A stretch of DNA of 12,379 nucleotides from an uncultured bacterium (GTDB taxonomy: Bacteria; Patescibacteriota; Saccharimonadia; Saccharimonadales; Saccharimonadaceae): NCBI GenBank assembly GCA_937930585.1, contig CALHCA010000120.1, forward strand, positions 1 through 12,379. Direction: 5' to 3'. The notes under the pieces are model-generated. The model saw only the letters and a program-made list of their open reading frames with translations, did not search any database and was not told where the DNA came from. Every line of letters begins with the position of its first letter. The stretch's first letter is position 1. Below, one piece after another: positions 1 to 7,094 of this stretch. Both the position numbers and the translations under genes were made by a program.

Positions 1-610
1 GCTTATAGCTTTGTTCAGGATTTTGTGAATTCATAATTGCCGAACCAACATTTATAACATCAACACCAGATTGCGCCAAATTGAAAATATTTGAAAGATT
101 AGCTCCGCCATCCCAGCCAATCTCAACATTACTGTTAATCTTTTTAATTAAGCGAATCTTCTCGAGCTGCATCATACTTGCATGACCACCCATTTCGCCT
201 AAATTTCCGCTAAAAATCAAAATATGCTCAGCTGCCTGAATTGCGGGCGCGACAGTTTCTGGAACAGTTGAACGAAGCAAAGCTAAACCAGGTTTAATCA
301 TTGTTTCGTTTTTAAGCCTTTCGAAAATTGGTACTAAGTCTTCCTCAACTTCAGCATGAAAAATAACCATATTTGGATTAAGCTGAATAATTGTATTAAT
401 ATGTTCGCTCGGGCGAGCAACCATCATATGAATATCAACCTTCCATTCTTGAGGCCACCAAATTTGTGTTTCAGGCAATGTTAAATTAGGCGCAAAATTA
501 CCATCTGTTACATCAATATGAACTCTTTCTGCAAAAGGAAAAATTGCCTCAACTTGAGCTTTATATTCATCTGGATTAGTTGCTAAAATTGCTGGTGTTA
601 TTATCGACAT
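1..610 (-). CDS. rpe: Ribulose-phosphate 3-epimerase, 3' end cut by the window edge
   Basis: Interconverts D-ribulose 5-phosphate and D-xylulose 5-phosphate in the cytoplasmic pentose phosphate pathway. The reading frame starts at ATG 610-608 and stays open for 203 codons to the left edge; the family is about 220 residues, so little is missing. The (beta/alpha)8-barrel metal ligands are all present: H31 and D33 in VHIDVTDG, H61 in DIHMMV and D167 in GWDGGAN. The end of the barrel shows the usual GVDVINVGSAI. The phosphate-loop signature, normally like MSVNPGFGGQ, is changed here to FSGNLGEMGGH (residues 133-143). The start directly follows the rpiB stop with no gap, and GAGG lies 6 nt upstream, so translation is probably coupled. 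It is the last visible gene of gap-rpiB-rpe. The identity is firm from the metal ligands; substrate specificity is slightly less sure because of the changed loop. Confidence 0.9.
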   Translation of the reverse strand, partial: MSIITPAILATNPDEYKAQVEAIFPFAERVHIDVTDGNFAPNLTLPETQIWWPQEWKVDIHMMVARPSEHINTIIQLNPNMVIFHAEVEEDLVPIFERLKNETMIKPGLALLRSTVPETVAPAIQAAEHILIFSGNLGEMGGHASMMQLEKIRLIKKINSNVEIGWDGGANLSNIFNLAQSGVDVINVGSAIMNSQNPEQSYK

Positions 611-1066
611 CTATACCTCATCAATCTGTTTATTTCTTCTTACAAATCTTGGAGCAGCCGCAAACGGAGTTTTTAACCAGACATCAACTGTTTCTTTCCA
701 CTTAGCTTCAGCTTCATCTTTATCGAAAACGCGAGCCGGTAAACAAATTATATTACTATCATTGTCATTGCGAGTCCATTTAGCTTCTTCTGGCTCCCAA
801 ACAACAGATGCACGAATACCTTTAAAACGATTCGCCGCCATTCCCATTCCTTGAGCGCCACCACAAATCAAAATTGCTCTTGGATCATATTTTTCATTGG
901 CTCGTATTTTCGAAACCGCCACGCGAGCAAATTCAGGAAAATCATCATTTGGGTCATACTCAAAACCACCGATATCTTCCACATCGTATCCGCCCTCTTT
1001 TAAGTATTTAAAAACTTTCTCTTTTAAATAAAAACCCCTGTGGTCTGCGCCAAGAAAAATCTTCAT
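611..1066 (-). CDS. rpiB: Ribose 5-phosphate isomerase B (RpiB/LacAB family)
   Basis: Isomerises ribose 5-phosphate and ribulose 5-phosphate in the non-oxidative pentose phosphate pathway. The protein has 151 residues, the usual RpiB length. Family marks are GADHRG at residues 6-11 (H9 binds phosphate), the nucleotide-like glycine loop ICGGAQGMGMAAN with the catalytic-base cysteine C68, and a C-terminal arginine cluster (R140, R143, R144) that contacts phosphate. The histidine that opens the sugar ring in E. coli RpiB (H99, in QHNDTN) aligns with D101 here (RNDNDSN). The start has AGGAG 5 nt upstream, and this site overlaps the gap stop codon (8 nt gap between the genes), which indicates co-transcription and coupling. 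The next gene is rpe, which uses its product. LacA/LacB-like galactose 6-phosphate isomerase is an alternative, but the rpe neighbour favours RpiB. Confidence 0.9.
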   Translation of the reverse strand: MKIFLGADHRGFYLKEKVFKYLKEGGYDVEDIGGFEYDPNDDFPEFARVAVSKIRANEKYDPRAILICGGAQGMGMAANRFKGIRASVVWEPEEAKWTRNDNDSNIICLPARVFDKDEAEAKWKETVDVWLKTPFAAAPRFVRRNKQIDEV

Positions 1067-1074
1067 TTTGCTCC

Positions 1075-2082
1075 TTAAATATTAGCTGCAACATCTGCAA
1101 CAATTTCTACTAATCTGTTAGAATATCCCCATTCGTTATCATACCACGCTACAATTTTAACCAAATTTCCACCAACAACGTTAGTCAATTCAAGGTCAAC
1201 GATAGAGCTGTGGGAATTTCCCTTAAAATCTGTAGATACAAGCGGCTCTTCAGTCACAGTTAAGATACCTTGATAAAAAGGATCGGCCGCAGCACGCTTA
1301 AATACTTCATTGATTTCTTCTTTTGTAGTATTTCTTTTCAAAACTGCAGTAATATCACTTAATGAAACTACCGCAGTTGGAACACGTACAGAAAGACCGT
1401 CAAATTTACCAACCAAAGAAGGAATAACTTTCGCGGTGGCAATTGCTGCACCGGTTGTCGTTGGAACAATATTTTCAGCCGCAGAACGAGCTTCTCGCAA
1501 ATCTTTTGCAGGAGCATCTAAAATTCGCTGGCTTGCAGTATAAGAATGAACTGTTGTCATTAAAGATTTTTCGATTCCAAATTCACGTTCAAGAATTGCC
1601 ATAATAGGAGCAATACAGTTTGTTGTACAGCTTGCATTCGAAATAATATCATCTTCACGAGTGAGCTCATGTTCGTTCACGCCAAGCACAATAAACTTTG
1701 CACCTTCACCTTTTGCAGGGGCCGAAATTACAACTTTTTTAGCACCAGCATCAATATGCGCTCGAGCTTTTTCTGGTTGAACAAATAGTCCAGTCGCCTC
1801 AATAACGACATCAACGTCAAATTCTCCCCAAGGCAAAAGTGCTGGGTCTTTTTCTGCTAAAACACGAATTTGTTTTCCAGCAACAAAAATTGAATCATCA
1901 TTATAAGAAACGTCATGATGATAAGTTCCGTAGGTTGAGTCATGTTTTAAGAGATGAGCTAGAGTTTTCGTATCCGTTAAATCGTTGATAGCAACAACTT
2001 CAATATCATCTCTTTCGAAAGCTAATTTAAAAGCATTGCGACCAATTCGCCCAAATCCATTAATTGCAATTTTTTTAGACAT
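1075..2082 (-). CDS. gap: Glyceraldehyde-3-phosphate dehydrogenase, type I
   Basis: Oxidises and phosphorylates glyceraldehyde 3-phosphate to 1,3-bisphosphoglycerate in glycolysis. The full length of 335 residues matches the family. The Rossmann motif NGFGRIGR is at residues 8-15, and acidic D34 after strand two (VAINDLTD) indicates NAD+ rather than NADP+. The catalytic C152 lies in SNASCTTNC and its partner is H179 in TTVHSYTASQ. The catalytic-domain end NEWGYSNR is intact. The start ATG has GGAG 6 nt upstream. It is first in an operon with rpiB (8 nt gap) and rpe, linking lower glycolysis to pentose phosphate exchange. An extended -10 promoter (2115-2123) precedes it. I see no odd features. 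Confidence 0.97.
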   Translation of the reverse strand: MSKKIAINGFGRIGRNAFKLAFERDDIEVVAINDLTDTKTLAHLLKHDSTYGTYHHDVSYNDDSIFVAGKQIRVLAEKDPALLPWGEFDVDVVIEATGLFVQPEKARAHIDAGAKKVVISAPAKGEGAKFIVLGVNEHELTREDDIISNASCTTNCIAPIMAILEREFGIEKSLMTTVHSYTASQRILDAPAKDLREARSAAENIVPTTTGAAIATAKVIPSLVGKFDGLSVRVPTAVVSLSDITAVLKRNTTKEEINEVFKRAAADPFYQGILTVTEEPLVSTDFKGNSHSSIVDLELTNVVGGNLVKIVAWYDNEWGYSNRLVEIVADVAANI

Positions 2083-2114
2083 TTCGTCTCCTTTTTATTA
2101 AATTTCCTAAATCT

Positions 2115-2123
2115 ATTTTAACA
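2115..2123 (-). promoter_or_regulatory. Promoter of the gap-rpiB-rpe operon (extended -10)
   Basis: On the minus strand this reads TGTTAAAAT, a TGn extended -10, and would start transcription near 2108, leaving about 26 nt of leader that holds the gap ribosome site. I found no convincing -35 at 17 nt. The same TGTTAAAAT motif is the -10 of the rplJ operon. Confidence 0.55.
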
Positions 2124-2155
2124 TAAACACTTTCAAAAATCTAGAATTAAAATCG

Positions 2156-2184
2156 TTGACTTTTAATTAAGCTTATGCTAATAA
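2156..2184 (+). promoter_or_regulatory. Promoter for the small membrane protein gene
   Basis: TTGACT at 2156-2161, a 17-nt spacer and TAATAA at 2179-2184, preceded by TGC (extended -10). Predicted start is near 2191, giving a 5' UTR of about 130 nt before the ATG at 2323. It diverges from the gap promoter. Confidence 0.7.
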
Positions 2185-2229
2185 TTGTTGTGTTGATATA
2201 AAAATCAGTAAATAGTAAATTTCAAAAAG

Positions 2230-2300
2230 GATTTTCAAATGAAAATCAAAAAAATATTTTAGAAGCTACGACAGTCCTGAGTAAGACTTAAAATTACTCA
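2230..2300 (+). promoter_or_regulatory. Structured 5' UTR with a possible 7-codon leader ORF
   Basis: Two short perfect inverted repeats lie between the promoter and the gene. GATTTTC (2230-2236) pairs with GAAAATC (2241-2247) across a 4-nt loop. TGAGTAA (2278-2284) pairs with TTACTCA (2294-2300) across 9 nt. The first hairpin contains an ATG (2239) that opens a 7-codon frame, MKIKKIF, ending at 2262, with AAGG about 8 nt before it. The hairpins are seen directly; any regulatory role is inference. Confidence 0.35.
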
Positions 2301-2322
2301 TTTTCAGCATAAAGGAGAATAT

Positions 2323-2523
2323 ATGGAAAAGCCACAAAAAAGTAAAAAAGATATTGTAATTATTTCATCAATAATATTAGTTTTTATATGGTTAATTATA
2401 TTAACTGGATTATTTATTTGGCACTACAAAGGCTCTGAAGAAAATTATTGGAATACGATGATTGAAACACATAGTAACAGGGATAAAATAATAAAACTTG
2501 AAGAAAAAATTAAAAATTTTTAG
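2323..2523 (+). CDS. Small single-pass membrane protein, unknown function
   Basis: A 66-residue protein I do not recognise. A lysine-rich N terminus (residues 1-9, KPQKSKKD) is followed by one long hydrophobic segment (about 11-33) and then a polar, charged C-terminal part ending in a short helix-like stretch (DKIIKLEEKIKNF). By the positive-inside rule the basic N terminus should stay in the cytoplasm and the tail outside. It is a real gene by context: it has its own TTGACT/TAATAA promoter, AAAGGAG 5 nt before the ATG, and a terminator right after the stop. It is the only gene in this part on the plus strand. ATA is frequent among its isoleucine codons, less like its housekeeping neighbours, which would fit a lineage-specific or acquired gene. 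Function cannot be assigned; a holin-like, toxin or accessory-subunit role is possible but unsupported. Confidence 0.75.
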   Translation: MEKPQKSKKDIVIISSIILVFIWLIILTGLFIWHYKGSEENYWNTMIETHSNRDKIIKLEEKIKNF

Positions 2524-2524
2524 C

Positions 2525-2552
2525 AAAAAGACATTCACCTGAATGCCTTTTT
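2525..2552. terminator. Bidirectional intrinsic terminator between the small gene and rel
   Basis: Stem AAAAAGACATTC (2525-2536) with GAATGCCTTTTT (2541-2552), one A-C mismatch and a 4-nt loop. A T run follows on the plus strand. The A run at the 5' side becomes a T run on the minus strand, so it can end both the plus-strand small gene and the minus-strand rel transcript. Confidence 0.85.
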
Positions 2553-2558
2553 ATTTTT

Positions 2559-4115
2559 CTATTTCTCGCTAGATTTTCTTGCTTTAATTGCCTCCGCATT
2601 TTTGATCGGCTCCAAATCACCTCTTTGACGAAGTTGCGAGCGAAGCTTAATTCTTGCGTGCGAAGTTTTGACCAATTCTAACCAATCAATTTTTGGCTCA
2701 GAATTTTTTCGCGTCAAAACCTCAACAACATCACCTTTTTCGAGCGGTTTATCAAAAGCATGAATCTTCTCATTAACCCGAAAAGCATAAGCATGTTTAC
2801 CAATATCACTATGTACCATATAAGCAAAATCAAGTGGTAACGCACCTTCTGGCAAATTATAAATATCGCCTTTTGGTGAATAAACAAAAATTCTATCACC
2901 AAAAATATCAATCTGAAGCTGCTCTGGGTCAATTTCCTCACCATCTCTTAAGCGCTGTGCTACATCTTGTAGTTGAACAATCCATTGTAATTCATTCGAA
3001 AGCCCGCCATTGCCTTTAACTTCACTCCGCTTTTTCGAAGTAGCTCCAGAAATATAATCTTTGCTCGATTTCTGCTCATGATAATGGAAGCTCGCCGCCA
3101 AACCACGCTCGGCAAATTCATGCATATCGCGAGTTCGAATTTGAAACTCCGCAATCAGTTTCGAAGGAGTAATTACCGTTGTATGAAGTGACTGATAACC
3201 ATTCGGTTTTGGCATTGAAATATAATCCTTGATTCGTTCAATCATTGGTTTATAAATCGAATGCAAAATCCCCAAAACACGGTAACAATCATCTTTCGAA
3301 TTTACAATAATCCGCAGAGCCATCAAATCATAAACTCGATCAATATCACCTTTTGTCTTTTTTAATTTTTTATGAAGCGAATAGACACTTTTCACGCGGC
3401 CAGAAATTTCGAAATCTAAACCAGCCTTTTTTAATTCTTGCTCAACTTCCTCTCGAACTTTTCCTAGTTTCCGTGTACTTTTACCAAGACGTTTTCGAAT
3501 TTCATTTTCAAGCCGTTTATATTCTTTTGGGTTTAAATATAAAAAAGCCTGCTCTTCCATCTGCATTCGAACTCGCCCCATTCCCAAGCGATCAGCGATT
3601 CTTGCGAAAACATCTAAAGTTTCACGAGCGATTTTTTTCTGTTTTTCAGGCGACATATATTGCAAAGTTTGAACATTATGCAATCTATCAGCCAACTTAA
3701 TAATAACCACTCGCACATCTTGACCAACAGCAATCAATAATTTCGAAAGGTTGTCTTTAGTTTGAGGCAAATAGGTTTCAAGATTCCCCATTCCAGCACG
3801 TGCTTTGCCAACTTTAGTTACACCGTCAACCAAAAACGCAATATCGTCATCAAAATTTTCAGCAATTTCATCAAGGGGAGTTTCAGTATCTTCCACAACA
3901 TCATGCAAAACACCAGCAACAACCGTGTCGATATCCATACCCCATTCAACCAAAAAACTCGCAACTTTCAGAGGGTGCGTTATATATTCTTCACCAGATT
4001 TTCGCATTTGGCCTTTATGTTTTTCGGTAGCAAATTCAATTGCTTTTTCTAGTCTTTTTATATCTTCCGTCGAATAAAACGGTTTCGCAATTCTCAAGAG
4101 TTCTGCCTTTTCCAT
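2559..4115 (-). CDS. rel: RelA/SpoT-type (p)ppGpp synthetase/hydrolase, short form without ACT domain
   Basis: Makes and degrades the alarmone (p)ppGpp. The N-terminal HD hydrolase domain (about 20-180) keeps H47, H71-D72, E75-D76 and D143/N147. The synthetase domain (about 240-345) has YDLMALRII and RIKDYISMPKPNGYQSLHT, with E323 in EFQIRT. The RIKD form is typical of bifunctional enzymes, not the EFDD of synthetase-only RelA. A TGS domain (about 403-468) follows. The protein stops at 518 residues, while long RSH enzymes have about 700-750, so the zinc-finger and ACT regulatory domains are absent. There is no ribosome binding site: the minus strand has TATAAT, six bases, then ATG, which puts the predicted transcription start on the A of the start codon. 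The gene stands alone between two terminators. Identity is firm; bifunctionality is inferred from the motifs. Confidence 0.93.
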   Translation of the reverse strand: MEKAELLRIAKPFYSTEDIKRLEKAIEFATEKHKGQMRKSGEEYITHPLKVASFLVEWGMDIDTVVAGVLHDVVEDTETPLDEIAENFDDDIAFLVDGVTKVGKARAGMGNLETYLPQTKDNLSKLLIAVGQDVRVVIIKLADRLHNVQTLQYMSPEKQKKIARETLDVFARIADRLGMGRVRMQMEEQAFLYLNPKEYKRLENEIRKRLGKSTRKLGKVREEVEQELKKAGLDFEISGRVKSVYSLHKKLKKTKGDIDRVYDLMALRIIVNSKDDCYRVLGILHSIYKPMIERIKDYISMPKPNGYQSLHTTVITPSKLIAEFQIRTRDMHEFAERGLAASFHYHEQKSSKDYISGATSKKRSEVKGNGGLSNELQWIVQLQDVAQRLRDGEEIDPEQLQIDIFGDRIFVYSPKGDIYNLPEGALPLDFAYMVHSDIGKHAYAFRVNEKIHAFDKPLEKGDVVEVLTRKNSEPKIDWLELVKTSHARIKLRSQLRQRGDLEPIKNAEAIKARKSSEK

Positions 4116-4121
4116 ATATTA

Positions 4122-4127
4122 ATTATA
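4122..4127 (-). promoter_or_regulatory. -10 box of a leaderless rel promoter
   Basis: A perfect TATAAT on the minus strand (within AGTGTATAAT) ends exactly six bases before the rel ATG at 4115. Placing +1 seven bases downstream of the hexamer gives the A of the ATG. The -35 region at 17 nt (CTTTAT) is weak. No purine-rich ribosome site is possible in the 6-nt gap. Confidence 0.7.
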
Positions 4128-4184
4128 CACTTTTTTTGATAAAAATAAAGCTTTACCATTTTTTAGCAGAATTTCACTAAATAA

Positions 4185-4208
4185 AAACTGAGTATTTTCA
4201 CTCAGTTT
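4185..4208 (-). terminator. Intrinsic terminator after ppa
   Basis: Perfect 9-bp stem AAACTGAGT (4185-4193) with ACTCAGTTT (4200-4208) and a 6-nt loop. On the minus strand it lies 15 nt after the ppa stop and is followed by TTTTTATTT. It separates ppa from rel. Confidence 0.88.
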
Positions 4209-4223
4209 CCAATTTATTTATAA

Positions 4224-4754
4224 CTATTTTTCGTTCCAGCGAACAATTGATTCTGTAATAACTTCTTTTGCTTCTTCAATGTCGCCAAATTTTTCAACTT
4301 TCGTAGTTCCAGCTTTTTTCAAATCTTTGTAGTGATTAAAGTGAAATTCAATTTGTTTAATAAGTTGCTCTGGTAAATCAGACAAAGTTTTATAAGCATT
4401 TCCAGTATCACGGTCATCAGCAGGTACGGCAATAATTTTATCATCAACCTCACCATCATCAACAAATTTCATTACGCCCAAGATTCGTGCTTCTAGGAAA
4501 ATTCCAGTTGTAAGCGGATCATTCGTAATAAGTAGAACATCAAGCTCATCACCATCTTCATCCAAAGTTTGCGGAATAAAACCATAATTAGTTGGCTTCG
4601 CAAAAGCTTTTGGCTCTACGCGATCGAGTTGCATTACTGCTAAATCACGATTCCATTCAATTTTATGAGTAGAACCAGTTGGGATCTCCACTACAACATT
4701 AATAATTCCATTTTTATAATCGCCAGGAGTTAAAATTTTATTAAAATCTGCCAT
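4224..4754 (-). CDS. ppa: Inorganic pyrophosphatase, family I
   Basis: Hydrolyses pyrophosphate to phosphate, pulling nucleic acid and aminoacyl-tRNA synthesis forward. From the ATG at 4754 the protein has 176 residues, the same length as the E. coli enzyme. The active-site series is present in order: E in VVVEIPTGS, K in HKIEWNR, YGFIPQT, the metal-binding DEDGDELDVLL with three spaced aspartates, the VPADDRD aspartates, and HYKDL near the end. A frame extension to a TTG at 4787 is possible, but I chose 4754 because AAAGGA lies 6 nt before that ATG and the extension would begin inside the promoter. A strong promoter (4778-4806) sits between the yacL-like stop and this gene, so ppa can be transcribed alone as well as by readthrough. 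A terminator follows. Confidence 0.96.
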   Translation of the reverse strand: MADFNKILTPGDYKNGIINVVVEIPTGSTHKIEWNRDLAVMQLDRVEPKAFAKPTNYGFIPQTLDEDGDELDVLLITNDPLTTGIFLEARILGVMKFVDDGEVDDKIIAVPADDRDTGNAYKTLSDLPEQLIKQIEFHFNHYKDLKKAGTTKVEKFGDIEEAKEVITESIVRWNEK

Positions 4755-4777
4755 ATTTTCCTTTCTTTTATTCTTTA

Positions 4778-4806
4778 ATTCTAGCAAAAAAACTTCAAAA
4801 GTTCAA
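4778..4806 (-). promoter_or_regulatory. Promoter of ppa
   Basis: On the minus strand: TTGAAC (4806-4801), 17-nt spacer, TAGAAT (4783-4778), with TGC directly before the hexamer. Transcription should start near 4771, about 17 nt before the ATG at 4754. This excludes the upstream TTG at 4787 as the start for this transcript. Confidence 0.8.
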
Positions 4807-4809
4807 CCG

Positions 4810-5697
4810 CTAATCACGATTTGCAAGCTTAACCAAATTATCTTCTACCGTTTTTTGAGTTCGATGGCGAGTTTGAGTTTTAGTTTTGGCCTTCGAATTC
4901 TGCTTAACATTTTTTGATTTTCTAGAAGATTCTTTCGATTTTTTTTCACTTGTTATATTTTTTAAAACTGGTGCTCGCCCTTTACTTTTTTGAGTCTCAA
5001 CTTTCGAAACCTTAATACTAGCAGGTCGAGCAAACATCATCTTTCCTGCAGCAGTTTGAAGTGAACGAATAAATTCAACTTCACTAATCGTGCCAATCAA
5101 TCCTTCGCCGTTCTCAACCACAACCATTGTGCCATCTGGCAAATGTCCAATTCCTTGTTTTTTCTCATTACCTTTTTGAGTAATTTCAAGCATAATTTTT
5201 TCACCCGGCAAATAGTCTGCACGAACCGACTGAACGAGTTCATTAATATTTAAAACTTCAATTCCTTCAACTTTTGCAACTTTATTCAAGTTATAATCTG
5301 CCGTTAAGATATCGGCATTCATTTTTTTAGCTAAAGAAATCAAACGATTATCCACTCCTTCTGCTGCAGAATTTCCATCCGCCAAAATGCTTACAGTTAT
5401 TTTTTCTTCATTTTGAAGAGCCGAAATAATATCCAAGCCATATCTTGCACGAACTCGTTTTTCATCATCGCCACCATCCGCCAAAATTTGAAGCTCGCCA
5501 ACTACACTCCGCGGAATCAGAATATCAAAATTAATAAATCCAGTTCTCGCTACTGCTAAAAATCGGCCATCAATTAAAATTGATGTATCAACCAATACTT
5601 GTTTTTTTGTTTTCGAAATCAACGGTTTATCATTTTTCGAATCAAACCAAATTCCGCACACAATAAATAAAATTAAAAATAGTAAAAATGTTTCCAT
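4810..5697 (-). CDS. Membrane-anchored PIN-TRAM domain protein (YacL-like)
   Basis: Probably a membrane-tethered nuclease or RNA-binding protein of the PilT/YacL group; its substrate is not known. One hydrophobic segment (about 3-18) is followed by a PIN domain (about 33-155) with all expected acidic residues: D37 in VDTSILIDGR, E68 in VVGELQ, D116 in VDNRLI and D134 in TADYN. A TRAM domain follows (about 160-225, with GIGHLPDGTMVVVENG). The end (about 226-285) is a Lys/Arg/Ser/Thr-rich low-complexity tail. Firmicute YacL has several N-terminal membrane spans, so the single span here is a reduced form. AGGA lies 6 nt before the ATG, and the gene follows radA by 8 nt. The radA ... yacL neighbourhood is known from Bacillus, where disA lies between them; disA is absent here. 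Domain call is confident, exact role is not. Confidence 0.85.
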   Translation of the reverse strand: METFLLFLILFIVCGIWFDSKNDKPLISKTKKQVLVDTSILIDGRFLAVARTGFINFDILIPRSVVGELQILADGGDDEKRVRARYGLDIISALQNEEKITVSILADGNSAAEGVDNRLISLAKKMNADILTADYNLNKVAKVEGIEVLNINELVQSVRADYLPGEKIMLEITQKGNEKKQGIGHLPDGTMVVVENGEGLIGTISEVEFIRSLQTAAGKMMFARPASIKVSKVETQKSKGRAPVLKNITSEKKSKESSRKSKNVKQNSKAKTKTQTRHRTQKTVEDNLVKLANRD

Positions 5698-5705
5698 ACT
5701 TTCCT

Positions 5706-7058
5706 TTATTGTAAATATTTAATTAAAGCTTCTCGCAAATCACGAACAGATGTCACAATGCTATCTTTCGAAGAATTTCTCGGAGCAAGAACATTACTAA
5801 ATCCAAGTTTCTTTGCTTCAGAGATTCTTCTTTCAGCTTGAATCACTGTTCGAATTTCACCACCCAAGCCAACTTCACCAAAAACTACTACACCATCAGA
5901 GAGTTTTCGCTTTGCGGCCGCCGAAGCAATCGCCATGGCAACAGCCAAGTCGGCTGCTCGGTCGTCAAGTTTTAACCCACCAACCACATTTATATGAATA
6001 TCTTTATCACTTAGATCAAGTTTAGTTCGTCGCTGAAGAACTGCAATCAATAAGTTGAGGCGATTTATATCAAATCCACTTGCCGCTCGCTTTGGATACC
6101 CAAAATTTGAAGTTGTCACTAAAGCTTGAATCTCAACCAAAATTGGGCGAGTCCCCTCTAGAGTTGCCATAATTATCGAGCCATCCGTATTTTGGCGCTC
6201 AGCTAAAAGTGCCGCCGAAGGATTTTCGACAATTTTCAAACCATTATCAACCATTTCAAAAATCGCTGCCTCGCTAGTTGAACCATAGCGATTTTTTACC
6301 GCCCGCACAACTTTAAAACCACCATATCGGTCACCCTCAAAATTTAAAACTACATCAACTAGATGCTCAAGTGTTTTTGGCCCAGCGATTGAACCTTCCT
6401 TCGTAATATGACCAACCAGAATAACAGCCGTTCCAGAACTTTTTGCTGCTTGAATTATTAAATTAGAAGAATTCGTAATTTGCGAAACCGTTCCCGGTGC
6501 GCTCGAAATTTCTTCCATCGCCAAAGTCTGAATCGAATCAATAATCACTAAATCAAAACCACCCTCACGAATTGTTGCTGAAATATCATTAGCTGAAGTT
6601 GAAGCAGCAAATTTAAGGTTCTTAGCCTCAGAAGCACCAAGCCTTTTCGCGCGTAACGCTACTTGCTCTGCCGACTCTTCACCCGAAACATACAAGACGT
6701 TTTTTGAACTAGCAATAAAAGCTGAAATCTGCATTAAAAGTGTAGATTTTCCGATTCCAGGCTGCCCTGCAATCAAAAGCACTCCTGCTGGTAAAATTCC
6801 ACCGCCTAAAACAATATCAAGGTCTTTGATTCCGCTTGAGATCCTTTCTTGTTTTTTTTCAGAAATAACTTCATTCAAATCTTGAACACTTAAAACACGA
6901 CCAGTTTTTGCACTTTTACTGATTGCGTTTTTTCCTAATGCTTCTTCAACTTGCTCAACCAAGGTATTCCAATGGCCACAGTTTTCACATTTTCCCGACC
7001 ATTTAGGATAAGAAGCTCCACAATTTTGACATACAAATTTTGTTTTTAAATTCGCCAC
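5706..7058 (-). CDS. radA: DNA repair protein RadA (Sms), GTG start
   Basis: RecA-like ATPase that acts with RecA in recombination and branch migration. Domains in order: a four-cysteine zinc finger (C10, C13, C24, C27), a RecA-type core with Walker A GQPGIGKS (98-105) and Walker B ending at D174, the RadA-specific KNRYGS (255-260; KNRFG in most relatives), and a C-terminal Lon-protease-like domain (about 290-450, with GEVGLGGEIR). The length of 450 matches the family. The start is a GTG; it gives the usual RadA N terminus just before the zinc finger and no ATG fits. There is no ribosome binding site. An extended -10, TGATAAAAT, ends seven bases before the GTG, so the mRNA should start within a base of the start codon. 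The yacL-like gene follows by 8 nt. Confidence 0.96.
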   Translation of the reverse strand: MANLKTKFVCQNCGASYPKWSGKCENCGHWNTLVEQVEEALGKNAISKSAKTGRVLSVQDLNEVISEKKQERISSGIKDLDIVLGGGILPAGVLLIAGQPGIGKSTLLMQISAFIASSKNVLYVSGEESAEQVALRAKRLGASEAKNLKFAASTSANDISATIREGGFDLVIIDSIQTLAMEEISSAPGTVSQITNSSNLIIQAAKSSGTAVILVGHITKEGSIAGPKTLEHLVDVVLNFEGDRYGGFKVVRAVKNRYGSTSEAAIFEMVDNGLKIVENPSAALLAERQNTDGSIIMATLEGTRPILVEIQALVTTSNFGYPKRAASGFDINRLNLLIAVLQRRTKLDLSDKDIHINVVGGLKLDDRAADLAVAMAIASAAAKRKLSDGVVVFGEVGLGGEIRTVIQAERRISEAKKLGFSNVLAPRNSSKDSIVTSVRDLREALIKYLQ

Positions 7059-7065
7059 AACTAAT

Positions 7066-7074
7066 ATTTTATCA
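7066..7074 (-). promoter_or_regulatory. Extended -10 of a leaderless radA promoter
   Basis: The minus strand reads TGATAAAAT, then seven bases, then the GTG at 7058. A weak -35 (TTTTCA) lies 17 nt further upstream at 7094-7089. Predicted +1 is 7059 or 7058. It lies in the 36-nt gap after the upstream gene's stop, where I see no terminator. Confidence 0.6.
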
Positions 7075-7094
7075 CAATAAATCTTTTTTGAAAA

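Noticed and set aside
3353..4077. Plus-strand open frames inside rel (115, 96 and 90 codons) and similar ones inside gap, radA, rnhB and rplJ
   Set aside because: They lie antisense to genes with clear family motifs, have no ribosome site or promoter, and translate to low-complexity Phe/Ser/His-rich peptides.
4755..4787. TTG-initiated N-terminal extension of ppa by 11 codons
   Set aside because: It would start upstream of the predicted transcription start (about 4771), has no ribosome site, and the ATG at 4754 gives the standard 176-residue enzyme.
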